A DNA stretch of 64,000 bases from Dipylidium caninum (taxonomy: Eukaryota; Platyhelminthes; Cestoda; Cyclophyllidea; Dipylidiidae). The notes under the pieces were generated by a model. The model was not told the origin of the DNA, ran no database searches, and saw nothing but the letters and a program-made list of their open reading frames with translations. The translations under genes were made by a program, and so were the position numbers. Location: positions 372,001 to 436,000 of the forward strand of contig QEYB01000282.1 of assembly GCA_017562135.1 (NCBI GenBank), in the 5' to 3' direction. Positions 1-11,486 of the stretch are shown here, one piece after another (position 1 is the first letter of the stretch; each line of letters opens with the position of its first letter).

Positions 1-977
1 AAGCGACTCGAGTTAGCGTTCTCAGCCACCAGAGTATTATCAAAATCACTAAAAGAGGAGTAGCCACATGGCTGAGAAAGTGTCTAATTCGAAGACAGTA
101 CCACTTATTCTCCCTACAAACCTGATTCAAGGAGTTCGAAAGGGGTGTAAACGCTGACTTTCGAAGATCCACGCAATTCCTCCCAGCATAGATATGACTC
201 GAAAGTTCCTTTGCCCGATTGGCACCCAAATCAGATGCTAAGGATGCAATTAATCGTTAGTACGCGGAGAGTTTACTTCGGCAAACAAGCAAGAGAAAAA
301 ACGCCAAAAAAGCATGGAAAAAGTAACACCAAAAAACAGGTAGGTCTGTGATCGCAAAAAAGCTGAAATGCCAGAAATGGATTTAAAAAATCTGTCGCTG
401 CCAGCCACTAAAACATTTTCCTGTTCGAGAAACTCTACTATTACCCAGACACACCACCATTAGTGAAACTTGGAGACTCATTCTTAATCGTCACCTAACC
501 GACGCCAGTTGCCCACTGTGTACCACACACTCTCATGCGCGCATTAGGCGGAATCAGCATATAATGGGCGCACCTATGGAATACTGCCAACAAAAAAAAT
601 AGTAATCATTTACTGTCACATATGTGTGATAATATCTTGTACGTTAGGTATTCTACATCGTTAACACTCAAAAGAACAGACTGTATGACGTGTCAGAGGT
701 TGAGTATAGCAGTAGATTAGTCATGTCAAAAAAAAGGAGAATCGAGGTAATTCAAGCACCTATTCGGACTTTAGAATTACTCCCTCATTGTCAAAAGTTG
801 ATGGAGTTTAACGAGGATAGTCAAGAAAAAGGTTATATTGAAAGTGATGTAAACAAAAAAGACAGTCCGTAAAATAAACGTATTTATGGACGAAATGGAC
901 AGCAAAACAAAAAATTGTGATGGTTGGGACAAGAGTTGGACCAAATGGGAGGAAATTAATCAGGAGGCGTGGCATAC

Positions 978-3900
978 CGTATGATTTGCGAGCATAAACT
1001 TGATGTCATCCAACTGAAGGAGCTTGCGCATTGCCGCAAAGCTTGAGGCCAGTTCACCAAAAAGTTTGAGTGTTGGCTCAAGCACCACTTCCTGGTCACT
1101 CCAGTAACGCAAATTGAGAAGGATCTTAGCCACAAAAATTTGCAAAATCGTCTGGTCATCCGAGATCCCAACTAATTCCGAGAGTGATTGGTACATCTGA
1201 AAGACATACAAGTCAAATTCGGCAGTTGTATTGAAGTTTTGCAACTGAATTCTAAATGTCCAACCTTGGTGGCTCGACTGATATTCTCGCCCACGTAGAT
1301 GCGTCGAAAGCGTTCGAGGAAGGTGATTACAGCCAATTCGAGACGAATAATAGCTCCAGATGAGATATGGATGAGAATGGTAGCCACATCAGTACCAGAT
1401 GACTGACTGTCCTGAGAAAGAAGCTGGAGTAAGAGGTGCAAGCACGCACCTCCGAATTGAAGGAGGCGAAGTACACGAGCTATCAATTCTCCATCCAGTT
1501 GATCCGAGTCTACGAGACCTCCGCTGCTGGAGCTCGAACGGCTGTTAATTAGCGCACCTGTCAACAGGACTTTGGTTACGACTCTGTATACCTACATATG
1601 TACAAACAAGCGAAAGCAGATTACTCACCTATCATGTAAACTAGCCAAGTGAGGCGGTTTTCTTCTAATCGAATGGCTCGCACTTGCTCGGACGTGGGCG
1701 AGAAAGTAGACGTGATGAGTGTGGCTGGACCCATAGAAATAAGCTGCTGCAGACTTGATTGTAATTGACCAAAGGACTGGTCGAACAGACGCACAATCAG
1801 CTCACAAGTGTTAGCATAGTCGCAGCGGCCGATAATTGAAAACTGGAAGACAGAACATCGATTGTAAGGGGAAAAATGATATATCAATCGCGAAGGAATA
1901 TTAGCGGTTAATAGGAGTGTAATTGAACCTGTTTAGTAGTCTCTTTGACAAAATGGCGTTAAATCATTGCAATTGACGCTAAAACGCATGAGACGAAGAT
2001 ATAAGAGACTGTGTTAGGAGATAGACAAGTTACCAGACCACGAGAAATAAATGGTTTGACAAAGGAAACAGGACAGGACAGAAATAATCAGTCAATCCTA
2101 AATATGAGGCTTCGTGTGTACGCCAATAATTGAAAGAAAACACAGAGGGCTGAACTCATAAAATAGATTGTCTGTCACAGACCCTATTATCCAGAAATCA
2201 CAACAAGTTTCAGGTTTCATGATTCTTCGGCCAGCCTTGTATGTCTTTGTGAATTGGCGCCTTTGTTGCTAATCCTAATAAAAATGAGTTGATGAGGCTT
2301 GGGAAGTCTAAATTCCGCATGAGCTTTCTCCCCCTTCCTCCCAGAAAACGATGCAAAAAAGCAGAAGTGTGGGTATAGGCAAAAATTACAGTGGCACCCA
2401 AATCGACCATAGATTTATCCACCATAGTACTGAAGTGAGCGAGGAATAAAAGTATAACAATGGAAATGAATGATGACCTGATCAAGCTGTTGGGTCAGAG
2501 TCAATGTATCATCCAGAGGACAGGTATTGTCATCGCGCACTCCATCCACAACCTCGGACCTGTATCGCCCGCCGGCATTATTGCCGTTAGCGCCATTGGC
2601 GGAGACCGCCTTGGACGTCCGCAATGGCTTAACTTTGGACAAGGACTCAGCGTAATGCGGGACCCCGGCGAGACGAGACTCAATGTAGGCACGTGCTACC
2701 TTCGGCGCGTAGGTGTCAATCAGGTAAGGTTGAGAAGACCGCACGTAGGGTATGCTAGCTACGAGGCGTTGCCATAACACAAGAAGGTAATGCAAGGTAT
2801 TGGGCGTATTGAATTCCGAATTGTCGGAAAGGTTCTGAAATGTTGCAAAATCGAAAAGGGGGATATATTTTTGCCGACATAATAACTGTCTTTCATGAAG
2901 ACGGTACTTCCAGAAAATAGGCTACAATCGAAACCTAAAATTGGGCAGAAATGGACACAATAATATAACAGAAAACATGGACAATCTCGGTTTCGCCCAG
3001 GTATAGCAGTAAGTCTTTATTAAAGGTAGGTGCCTATTGCGAATAAGGTAATTTGTGAAGATCTCCAACCAATTGGTCAAATACATACCACTTATTTGAT
3101 CGCAGAAACACAATCAAAAAGGTAATAAGAATGTTAAAAAGTTGTGACATCAAAATTAACTACTTCGCAAACCACACGCCATGAGTGCTATGTATGCGAA
3201 GAGTTGAATGAGGTTTAAAATCAGCGTAGGAAACGGAAACTTCGGAACCCGGGAAACACTATCTTAAATTAACCCTTAAATGTATGCTTCATTTAAATGA
3301 TGCCTTAATACATGCTCATAAATGAGGCATTAAGATGCAGCAAGGGGAAAATAACTCACGTAGAGACTATCCGTAGTGAGGTCGGCAGTGAGCTTAATGA
3401 AGTCAGGATACACCGATACTTGGATGAGTTCGCCCACCTGGAACGTGACTTTTATGCGAGAGAGAAGGCGACAAAAGTCATGGTAGACGCCAGGGTCACA
3501 CAAGAGGGTGTCCCGCCGACGGAGCACCTCCAAACAGCCAATCATCAGAGGAGTGAGAAAGTTCTGACGTTCATCATTAGTGAAGAGTGTACGTCGAATA
3601 CTGGTTATTTGAACTAAGCAGGAGAGGGTCTAAAACGCCCCAGGGATAGCATAATTAGCATTTAGGGGGTTCAGCTAGATAAGGTGATATTTATTTTTGA
3701 AGGAATATCCCAGTTGAGCATAATGCAACCTGCATGTGAGGATTTTCGAACGTGGACACTGGAGACTAAGTAGAGTAAGAATTAGGCGACTAATAGCTTT
3801 TTCTAGACGAGTGTTTGATTGGAAACTGCAATAAACGAAAGTAAATCATTAGGATATTTGGTTAGTTGAAACGCCGTGACCTCGCATGGCATGAATAGTC

Positions 3901-6900
3901 AATAAAAGTGGCGAACGGGGAACTTGAGGAACAGCCCGGATACTAATACTAATTAGATGCCTATGGGTACCTACTCATATCCGCGACAAAAATTAGGGTA
4001 ATTGCGTGCGTAGGAACAATATGTTAGAGGTGTCCGTAGGCAAGTCTACCAGTGATCAGACATAGGATATACAAAAAACGGTGTTTCTACTCACAAGGAT
4101 ACGGAGATTCGGAGCAGCCGGAGAATGGGGAAGACCAACAAAAAGACGAAAAAAGAGGTCTATATTGCTGGAGTCAAGAAAGATAGGTCGCCATGCCGCG
4201 GGCAGTTGGACAGGGGTCATATCATCTGACGGTCCACCTCCGTCATTGTCGCCAAAACAACCAATATTTGTGCCAACGAAGTCGTAGCTGAGGCAGGCCA
4301 GAACCAGAACCAACGTATACTGAATCACTTGGAGCTGAAGGCAATAACAATAGTGTTCAACCTCCACCAGTCTTCCAACATTTAAATCCCTCAAAATGTA
4401 CTTCTCTTCCAACCCACTATGATCATATACCAGCTTATAGGTAGGTCACAAGTACCACTTGCGTGGTTATCAAACATGCGGATCCAGCATAGATTGGGCA
4501 TCTAAATAAGGTTCACTTGTAGTAATCACATCAACCTAAGATTCTACGACTTACTATCTCAAAAGAATTCGATAATCCTCTAGTAAGGGGCACATAGAAT
4601 AATCCAAGATTGCATAGGCGGGTAGAACATGCTTGAAATGCACCGCAAAAATCAGTTGGTAGTATAAAGCCATGCCAGTATAACTCAAATCTCGATTAAA
4701 TACATTGCGATAATATGCAAGGCACATACTGTGATAGGAAAACATGGTAAACTTGAGTGGGTCAATAAAACCTGTGCAATGTCAAATAAGTTATCAGTTG
4801 ACAACCTCAGTCCAGTTTGCAGCTTCTTAATGCTTGTTGTTTTCGCGCAAACCAACCCAAAGTTTTGCATTGCTCAGTTATTAAAGTTACCACACAAAGG
4901 GACGAAAGTGCGCAAATAATTAGTCTGCTAAGCTATGCTAAACGACAAAAACGAGTGAACGTACCTGGTCCTGATCGTTTATATTAATCGACTTCAAATT
5001 GGCGTCAGTCTGTCGGAGAAGAGTGAGACCGAGTTGGAAGATTGGGAAAAGAAGGAGATCTCGAAACGATACCAAAAGTTTCCGCATAAAGAATGTAGCG
5101 CGAGCCAAATCGGTCTAGGGAGCAATAAGAACTGAATTAACTCAGGGAGAGGAAGAATACACTATGAGCAAGAAGGAATAAGGTAATTATAATGGCAACA
5201 GTAAGATAAGATAGGTATAATGCAGGGATTAATCTCCACTTCTACAAGTAGTGTGGGATTCAGATAAAAACAGTGAAGAGGATTAAGGTATGGAATACCC
5301 ACAGGTGACCCTGTCAAGAGTGCCCCGGTTAATTACCACATGTGATGCAAGTCTCCAGTATTAACATGAAAAAATCTCTCGTTGTCAGAAACTTCCAGGG
5401 CCTTTAGTTACTTTAAGGGAGAATCCTTTGTCAACATGAGTAATGTAGAGAAATCAGACTTGAAAAAGACTTGAATGATTTTTTTCTTGATATCCTTCGC
5501 TTCATACAATGAAAATGGGTATTTTGATGTGAATTGGAATGAAGTGCTCAATTAGTAGTACACATAAGTGGAAAGTGGAAAGCCTGTATTCTAGAAAGTT
5601 ACCAAAAGCATAAAAAATGTGGAGCCAATTGCATTCGACTTAAGAAAATGCCCCAAATCAACGCACTCCCTCCGGCTTATCAAAAACTTCTGAACAAGTC
5701 AATGACCATGAATTGATAAATGGGGTAATGAAGGAGGCACGTACCTCAGTTGATTGACATATTTCAGAAACGAGGGTCGACAATAACCTCACACCAATTA
5801 AGATGGCATTCAGTTGACCAGACTAAAAAAAGGATTTTATTGGGGAAAAAATGACGCCAGCAGATTTATGAAAAAAAAAACATGAGCCAACCTGAATGAA
5901 GTTTTTGGCGGATTCGAAGATATCTCGAAAAGGATATTCTGGTCCATCCTCAACTGAATCAAACCAGCCAATTTTTGTGAGACGACAGATAAGCGCAATA
6001 AGAGCCTGTTGAACAATCGCCTCAAGATTTGGGCGAGTAGCAAGGTAGTTTAGCGCAAAGTTGCCTAAATTCGAGCAATCTTCAGAAAGGATTAACTTAC
6101 GTAATTGAAGACGTAAATTGACATGTACCACGGTATCTCGGTTAGAAATGAATTTGGTGAGCGTAGAGGCAGCAATAAACTGCGAGTAGCATGAATCTCC
6201 ACGTTCTAGGAGGCTCTTGCATGTAACCATACAATCAGGACGTTCAAAGATGCTTGTACAGGTCTTCTCTGCCTGCACACGGACAGTCGGATCGGTGGTT
6301 GTATAAAGTTCTTTGCAGGCCCACTCAATCGCGGCTAAAGTCTGAGAAGTATTTTACATAAGATATAAACCCTGAGTGGTTACGCTAGCACAATCACGCA
6401 AAGAGAATATAGTTTCACCGGAAAATCCTCACAACAATAACTATCAAAAATGATTTTTAATCACAGTGAGATGGTAACAGATTGATAGTAATAGTAGAAC
6501 AAAGGTTTCCTTACGGGATGAGGACAATTGACATAGGTGATTAACCAAAACAGGTTGAATAACTACTCGATTTGAAGAGGAAATTCTTGATACATAATAA
6601 AAGAGAGAAGGAGATTAAATAGCGTAAATGAGTTAAGGGGTACGGCAGATTATAAATTCGGGTCAAAGGGTTAAATATCGCATTAATAAAATCGGGTGCG
6701 ACACACAAATTCGTAAGACTGAAGACGTTTTGTGAAAAGAACTCGTATGTGAAGCATAACTCATGCTACGACGAGTGTGTGTATACATACCAAAATTACA
6801 CGACCAGTAACTAGTCGATTTTAGAAACGTGAAGGCTATCCGTTGGAAAACACTCCCCTATGTGAAGGAGGAAATCTTCTAGACAAATATGGAAGATGTG

Positions 6901-7111
6901 GAAGTGTAGTGATCCTATAGTAAGTGGTAAGAGATAGGCTATGAGCATCAAATTAATGAAAATTTCCTTAGAATCTACGACAGAGTGAAAAGGCTGTCAG
7001 CAAAGTCATCACAACCTTCGCTATAAAAATTTCATTTAAGCATTTAAAAAATTACTGAAGAAATACAGCAATTCGATCTTGAGTGCCACGCAGGCCGACA
7101 CTCACATCCAT
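978..7111 (-). CDS. XPO7: Exportin-7 (RanBP16), N-terminal part, runs off left edge
   Basis: Importin-beta family karyopherin that exports cargo from the nucleus with RanGTP. Coding exons read from high to low coordinates: 7111-7106 (ATG-GAT, putative start), 6341-6101, 6064-5892, 5822-5745, 5114-4965, 4334-4095, 3613-3360, 2834-2478, 1842-1629, 1557-1265 and 1196-978. Together they follow animal XPO7 in order for about 650 residues. Landmarks are LNYLATRP, a SYDFVGT / AAWRPIFLDSS stretch, YHDFCRLLSRIK, HYLLVLWQRLVASIPYV, IGRCDYANTCEL and LTWLVYMIG. Splice phases agree at nearly every junction; between 4095 and 3613 the phase is off by one, as if one G were missing at the donor. Introns are mostly longer, but 6065-6100 is only 36 nt. 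The last donor visible is at 977; the C-terminal half lies outside the window. The two-codon first exon is the weakest call, but it is in phase and gives a plausible MDTLAAIEWACKELY start. Confidence 0.93.
6065..6100 (-). other. 36-nt micro-intron inside the XPO7 N-terminal exon
   Basis: On the minus strand the 36 nt start with GTAAGT and end with TTTAG. Removing them joins LQLR to NFALNYLATRP, matching the uninterrupted family sequence. The length is a multiple of three and has no in-frame stop, so a naive ORF call reads straight through and adds twelve residues. Confidence 0.85.
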
Positions 7112-7332
7112 CACCTGGAGGGCCAACAGCAACACTTAGAATCCCCGCGGCGAGAGGTTAGCCAATAACCTGATTGGGCAAAAACAATTTAAATTGCCCA
7201 TTGGTAAAAACTATTTTTACACAGGTACTAAGCTTATAATTCAGCAATAAGATAAATTTTAGGCGTATTGAAGGATAATCAATTATTTGTTTTAAGCATC
7301 GATGCTTTTGCTCCCACTGTTAAATTTTAGGC
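7112..7332. promoter_or_regulatory. Putative bidirectional promoter between XPO7 and C1QBP
   Basis: The two inferred start codons face away from each other and are 221 bp apart, so this interval must contain both 5' leaders and probably a shared divergent promoter. I see no convincing TATA box. The call is by position only and depends on the small first XPO7 exon being right. Confidence 0.5.
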
Positions 7333-8208
7333 ATGCCTGGAGCGCTGAGGAGGTTCGCTAGTTTGTTTGGGGCAGTTGCGCGGAGTTCGCGTTGTTTTCA
7401 TGATTTTCGACAGATAAAAGGTTATACGTTGTGTAATTCTGTTATGAGGCCGAAATATTTCTCTTCGAACGGTACCGTGCTTTATTTCACTTACTTTTTC
7501 TAGTTGATAGACAGTTTTCGGCTATCTTGGCCGAGGAAATTAAGCAAGAAGACGAAATATCGTTTGTGTGTAGCCCGCCAAAAGGCTTTGAAGTCGACAA
7601 ACAAGATGGAACGAAAATTACCTTGAAGAAACCTTTCCCAGACGGAGTGTAGGTTTATTAATCGTTTTCGCATTTCTTGCTAGCGTCCTTGAAGTTGATA
7701 TGGATCTGTCCGGTAGCGTTGTTCCTGAAGAGGTTGAAAATGATGAGCCTCAAAAAAAGGACGAAGAATCTGCTTCTTTAGAAGCACGTCCCGAACTCAA
7801 AATTAGACTGCGAAAACCCACTGGCCGGTCGGTTCTGTTCCACTGCTCTTTACCCTCGGCGGCTGAAGAACCTACCACACCTGAACCCGACTCCTCCAAT
7901 CTGCGTTTGTAGCATTTATTTGTAATTTATTTTTATAGCAACTTTTTCTATTGATATGGTTGAAATGGAGCAGATCCCTGGTTATTTTGTCTACACGGAT
8001 CTCTTTGACGATGTAAGTTTTCTTATTCTGGAGTGTGATTATTCTACCTTTTCTCCTTTAGACTATGTATGATCACATTACTCGTCTTTTGACGGAACGT
8101 GGTGTTGACTATGACTTTCAACGTCAGCTGCAAGATTTTGCCACAGCAGAGGAGCATAAGTTGTATCGATCTTTCCTCAAGGAGTTCCGCGCCTATTGTG
8201 AAGAGTAA
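7333..8208 (+). CDS. C1QBP: C1QBP/p32 (MAM33 family) mitochondrial matrix protein
   Basis: Five exons: 7333-7471, 7504-7648, 7684-7904, 7939-8012 and 8062-8208, all phase-consistent. The first three introns are 32, 35 and 34 nt; the fourth is 49 nt. The N-terminus MPGALRRFASLFGAVARSSR is basic and free of acidic residues, as expected of a mitochondrial presequence. The MAM33 domain follows: FSAILAEEIKQEDE, then an acidic loop, LPTFSIDMVEMEQ, and the C-terminal helix pair YDHITRLLTERGVDYDF and AEEHKLYRSFLKEFRAY. In this family the protein forms a doughnut-shaped acidic trimer in the matrix and supports mitochondrial translation and respiration. The spliced length of about 240 residues is close to animal C1QBP. 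The long ORF in exon 3 overruns the true donor at 7905. A second gene could not fit here, and the identification is firm at family level. Confidence 0.9.
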
Positions 8209-8248
8209 ATGCTTCGTTTCATGAGTCGTGCATTTTGAAGTGGTGTAC

Positions 8249-8254
8249 AATAAA
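8249..8254 (+). terminator. Poly(A) signal AATAAA of the C1QBP gene
   Basis: AATAAA lies 41 nt after the stop codon of the C1QBP reading frame, a normal spacing for a short 3' UTR. Confidence 0.6.
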
Positions 8255-8626
8255 TTAGTCTGCTATACTTTTTGCGTTTAGTGGTATTGTTGCATTAAAG
8301 TGTTTATCAGTATCGCGTACCTCGTGGTTAAGATTCTATATGTGGTTTCATACGGAAGTTGATCGCCTGTCTTGTGCGGTTTTGGCCTATGTTAGTCATC
8401 ATATGGGGTTAGGGCAGGCCTTGTAAGATGCTTACTAGTCTGGTGACGTTGAGATGATCGTAGCTTGTGGGCCATCTATTTCTATCTCCGGTGGTTTTGG
8501 CTGCTGTTACCTCATCCTGATCCACCCCGGCCGTTTTGTGATTGGTCCCTCACTGGCGCAGCAGTATCTCATTGGCTCGTTACTCTCTATAAATCAGTGG
8601 CATTCCCTCACTGCTAATTGTCAACA

Positions 8627-8792
8627 ATGTTCTCCATTGAAGCCATTCTATCTAGTGATCATAACATTCCATCAGATGGTGACCCGTTCCATACAGTTGA
8701 GTCCCCCGACTCGCGGTTGGAGCTTTGGCGGGGCAACTTCTCGGTCGCTTTTGGTCTGTCCGCTGTTGATAGAAGTTTGAACAATTGCCAGG
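8627..8792 (+). CDS. Candidate first exon of the homeobox gene, eh1-like motif
   Basis: The ATG at 8627 opens MFSIEAILSSDHNIP, which resembles the N-terminal F-x-I-x-x-(I/L)-L repressor motif (eh1-like) of many homeodomain proteins, including the FRIDALLA start of MNX. A TATAAAT at 8588-8594 precedes it. If it splices after CAGG at 8792, the phase fits the homeobox exon at 10902. The donor (GTTCGT) is weak, and the link across 2.1 kb is inference. It could be a chance ORF. Confidence 0.4.
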
Positions 8793-8808
8793 GTTCGTCT
8801 ACTTTATA

Positions 8809-10901
8809 AGGACTACTCACCTTCCTGACCTGTAGCCTTGATTAGGGTATTCAATGCTGTCGCATAAGGTTTTTGTCTTTTCATTATTACTCACTGCTCG
8901 GGAAATAAATCAACAATGGTTATCTCAGCCGGTTTTCTCTCTAAGTTGGTGAAAATCGAAAGGTGAAGAGTTGTTTTTCCCCAATAGCACACTTAGCTCT
9001 GTACACATTCCCAAAGCTTTTTGCTACCGCCTTGCTTGGTAACGGAAGGATGAACTTGGCGTCTGGTATGAGCAAAATTTGTGAATAAAATTAGCAGGGT
9101 TTATGGGATGCGATCAACTTGCCTTGAGCCCTCATTGACGCGTGCCTCCACTCCCCGCCACCCTAATCTCAATTTTTACTTCATGACCTTCTACACGTGG
9201 ATTATTAGAAGGGGTAGGATTTGTATGATTTAAACTATAACAATTTCGGATAAAATTGAATAGTAGAGTATGCCCACCATGGGTGTCATCAATGTGTAAT
9301 TGCGACTGTTGTATGTACCGCTACAAGACGTGTGACCGTAGACATTACAACACCATGAGTTGACTGCAGAACCTTCCTTTGAAACTACCCTCTAAAAAAG
9401 GGAACCACCAACCGTAAGTTATACTATTCCATATTCCGCGTTTTTCTAGTCACCATCACTGGCTCTGAACTTTATCACTCTTCTGATTCAACTGTCACAA
9501 CTTAATATTGGAAAAGTGAAAGCATTTTGTCCAGAACACCCTCATTAAATGCGTTGAAGTTGTCCTACTTTTCCATTGGCCTCAATTGGTTTGGCTGAGA
9601 GGAATGCCGCAGGAGTTGGTTTCACGCGGTCAAATTACATGTGCCACTGCCCGAAAGGCAAAACCACTGACTGAGACAGTGCCTTGGTTCATTTACTGGG
9701 ATAGTTCGTTCCCTCTCTTCAACCCCACGCATTCCCGTTTTTCTTCTATCAAAGCGTCAGCGCGAAAGAGATGTTATTTGTTTACACCACTCATCCATCC
9801 TTAAGTAATTGTTCTAAGTAGCTCGGGATTAAACATCTAATCAGTTTTTGCCGCCTACGCCAATAGCGCGCGATTGAGGGAGCTCCTCCCTTCTAATCTC
9901 TCCTTCCGCATTGTTACCGACGTCTTTCACCTTTCCTTCAGCTTTGAATGGACTAGAAGTAGGACTAAGTGTGGAGATATCCTAAGGATTTTGGGAAACA
10001 TTAAGAAAAACCAAATTGTTTGGACAGTATAATATACCTTTGGTAAAAAAAAACTAGGAACGTGATTAAACAGTACGGAAGCGTGAATTGGAGGAAACTA
10101 ATTAATTATCATCAAAATCAACGCCGCCCTGCCAGCATATCCCATGATGAAAGTGACGCGACGCCTTTCCCCACCCTCAAGCCAAATTTGACTGGCTTCC
10201 ACGCCTGACTTAACTTTTTTGATTGTTCATGGATGATTACACAGTTACGGATTGAGCTGGTTAGGCTCCCCTTGGAAAACAAAGGGCTGAGGAAGAGGAG
10301 GCCTTATGGTTGTAAGTGCTATAAGGTGTTCCAATTTACCATCTGACTTACAATATTGGTGACTAGCACAGCCTCGTCTTCTTGATTACCCCTTCGGGCG
10401 GAGGTCCTACCTTAGCAAATCAAGGGGCCTTATTTGTCCGCTTCACAATATTATGCTCTCCTATGTCATCAGTGGTATTCCCATAATCTTTCCTCAATTT
10501 AGCCGATTTATTACGCTGTCCAATGCTCTGAATCGCGGGTCTTATTAACTGTGAATGAAAGCGGTATCAACTTTTACACTTAATCTGCCTCACCCCATCA
10601 CACTGAGTGACTCCGAGAACTTTCATGCACTCTTTCTGGTAGCAGACCAAATTGTATTACTCACCTACTCTCTTCCCTTATCTTAAATGTATAAAAGAAG
10701 TTTATCTCACCCCAGGGCAATTCATCGTTATCACGTGAAAGCCGGCATGTCCTAGCTCCCCCTTAGCTCTTGATAACAGAATGGACTAGGAAACGATAAA
10801 GAAGATTTTAACGTCATTCATGGGAAGTTCTAACAACTTCTTACTGGGTCATATTGCTTCCACAATATTCCACCATACGACATAACTTATGTGTTTTGTA
10901 G
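8809..10901. other. Putative intron of the homeobox gene, no other gene seen
   Basis: I see no conserved coding segment on either strand here. The ORFs present are short and low in family-like motifs. It ends with an acceptor TTTTGTAG at 10901. Confidence 0.4.
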
Positions 10902-11486
10902 TTTGTCACATCAACGCCGATGTAGCTCCCTCCTCCCCCTTCCCAAGAGTGGAGACGAAATCGCGAAAACCGAGGACAGCTTTCACAAGTAAACAAATTC
11001 GAACTTTAGAGAAGCACTTTAACCAAAACAAGTACCTTTCGCGTGCAAATCGACTGGAAGTGGCTAATCAGCTTGGACTGTCGGAGACCCAGGTAAGTAG
11101 GGTGGCAGGCCCTCGCCTTTCGATAGTCGGACTGTCAGTGACCCTCGATATACTTACGTCCTTATGGATTTTTTTGAGTTATTGTAGTAATTATTTTTAT
11201 TAATAACAAAAGTTTAATCATCTAGGTTTTAAGTCTACTTATTAGGTAAGTAGTATTAAGTGTATAGATTTGTCGTTAATTGATTTCACAACCTGTCACC
11301 GAAAATTTATAGGTTAAAATATGGTTTCAAAATCGACGAATGAAGTGGAAACGTTTGAATGGGACCGTCAACAATGCTATTCTTGAACAAACTGTGGACT
11401 TCTCTTGTGAAAACTCAGATAATAACATGTGCCTCAAGTGTTTCAGTTGTCATTCCGGCATGTTACTTATGATGCGTCCAAAGTAG
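10902..11486 (+). CDS. Homeodomain transcription factor, MNX/HB9-like
   Basis: Two exons, 10902-11092 and 11313-11486, join in phase 0 inside the homeodomain. Exon one ends LSETQ at a GTAAGT donor; exon two begins [14 protein letters not shown]. Together they give a complete 60-residue homeodomain starting [10 protein letters not shown], with [16 protein letters not shown] in helix 2 and Gln at position 50. The PRTAFTS, NKYLSR, EVA and [17 protein letters not shown] segments agree best with the MNX (HB9) class among those I remember; other ANTP-class families cannot be excluded without a tree. Only about 45 residues follow the homeodomain, including a Cys-rich [10 protein letters not shown], before the stop at 11484-11486. 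The N-terminus is unresolved: the exon opens at an acceptor, and 8627-8792 is a possible upstream exon. It should bind TAAT-core sites in the nucleus. Confidence 0.9.

Noticed and set aside
690..872. 60-codon plus-strand ORF
   Set aside because: Lies in an XPO7 intron on the opposite strand, Lys-rich by AT-rich composition, no splice or start context and no motif.
956..1171. 71-codon minus-strand ORF overlapping XPO7 exon
   Set aside because: Wrong frame shadow of the XPO7 exon 978-1196, which reads through in the conserved frame.
8454..8780. 108-codon plus-strand ORF before the homeobox gene
   Set aside because: Hydrophobic, no motif, and overlaps in another frame the candidate eh1 exon, which has a better start and phase.
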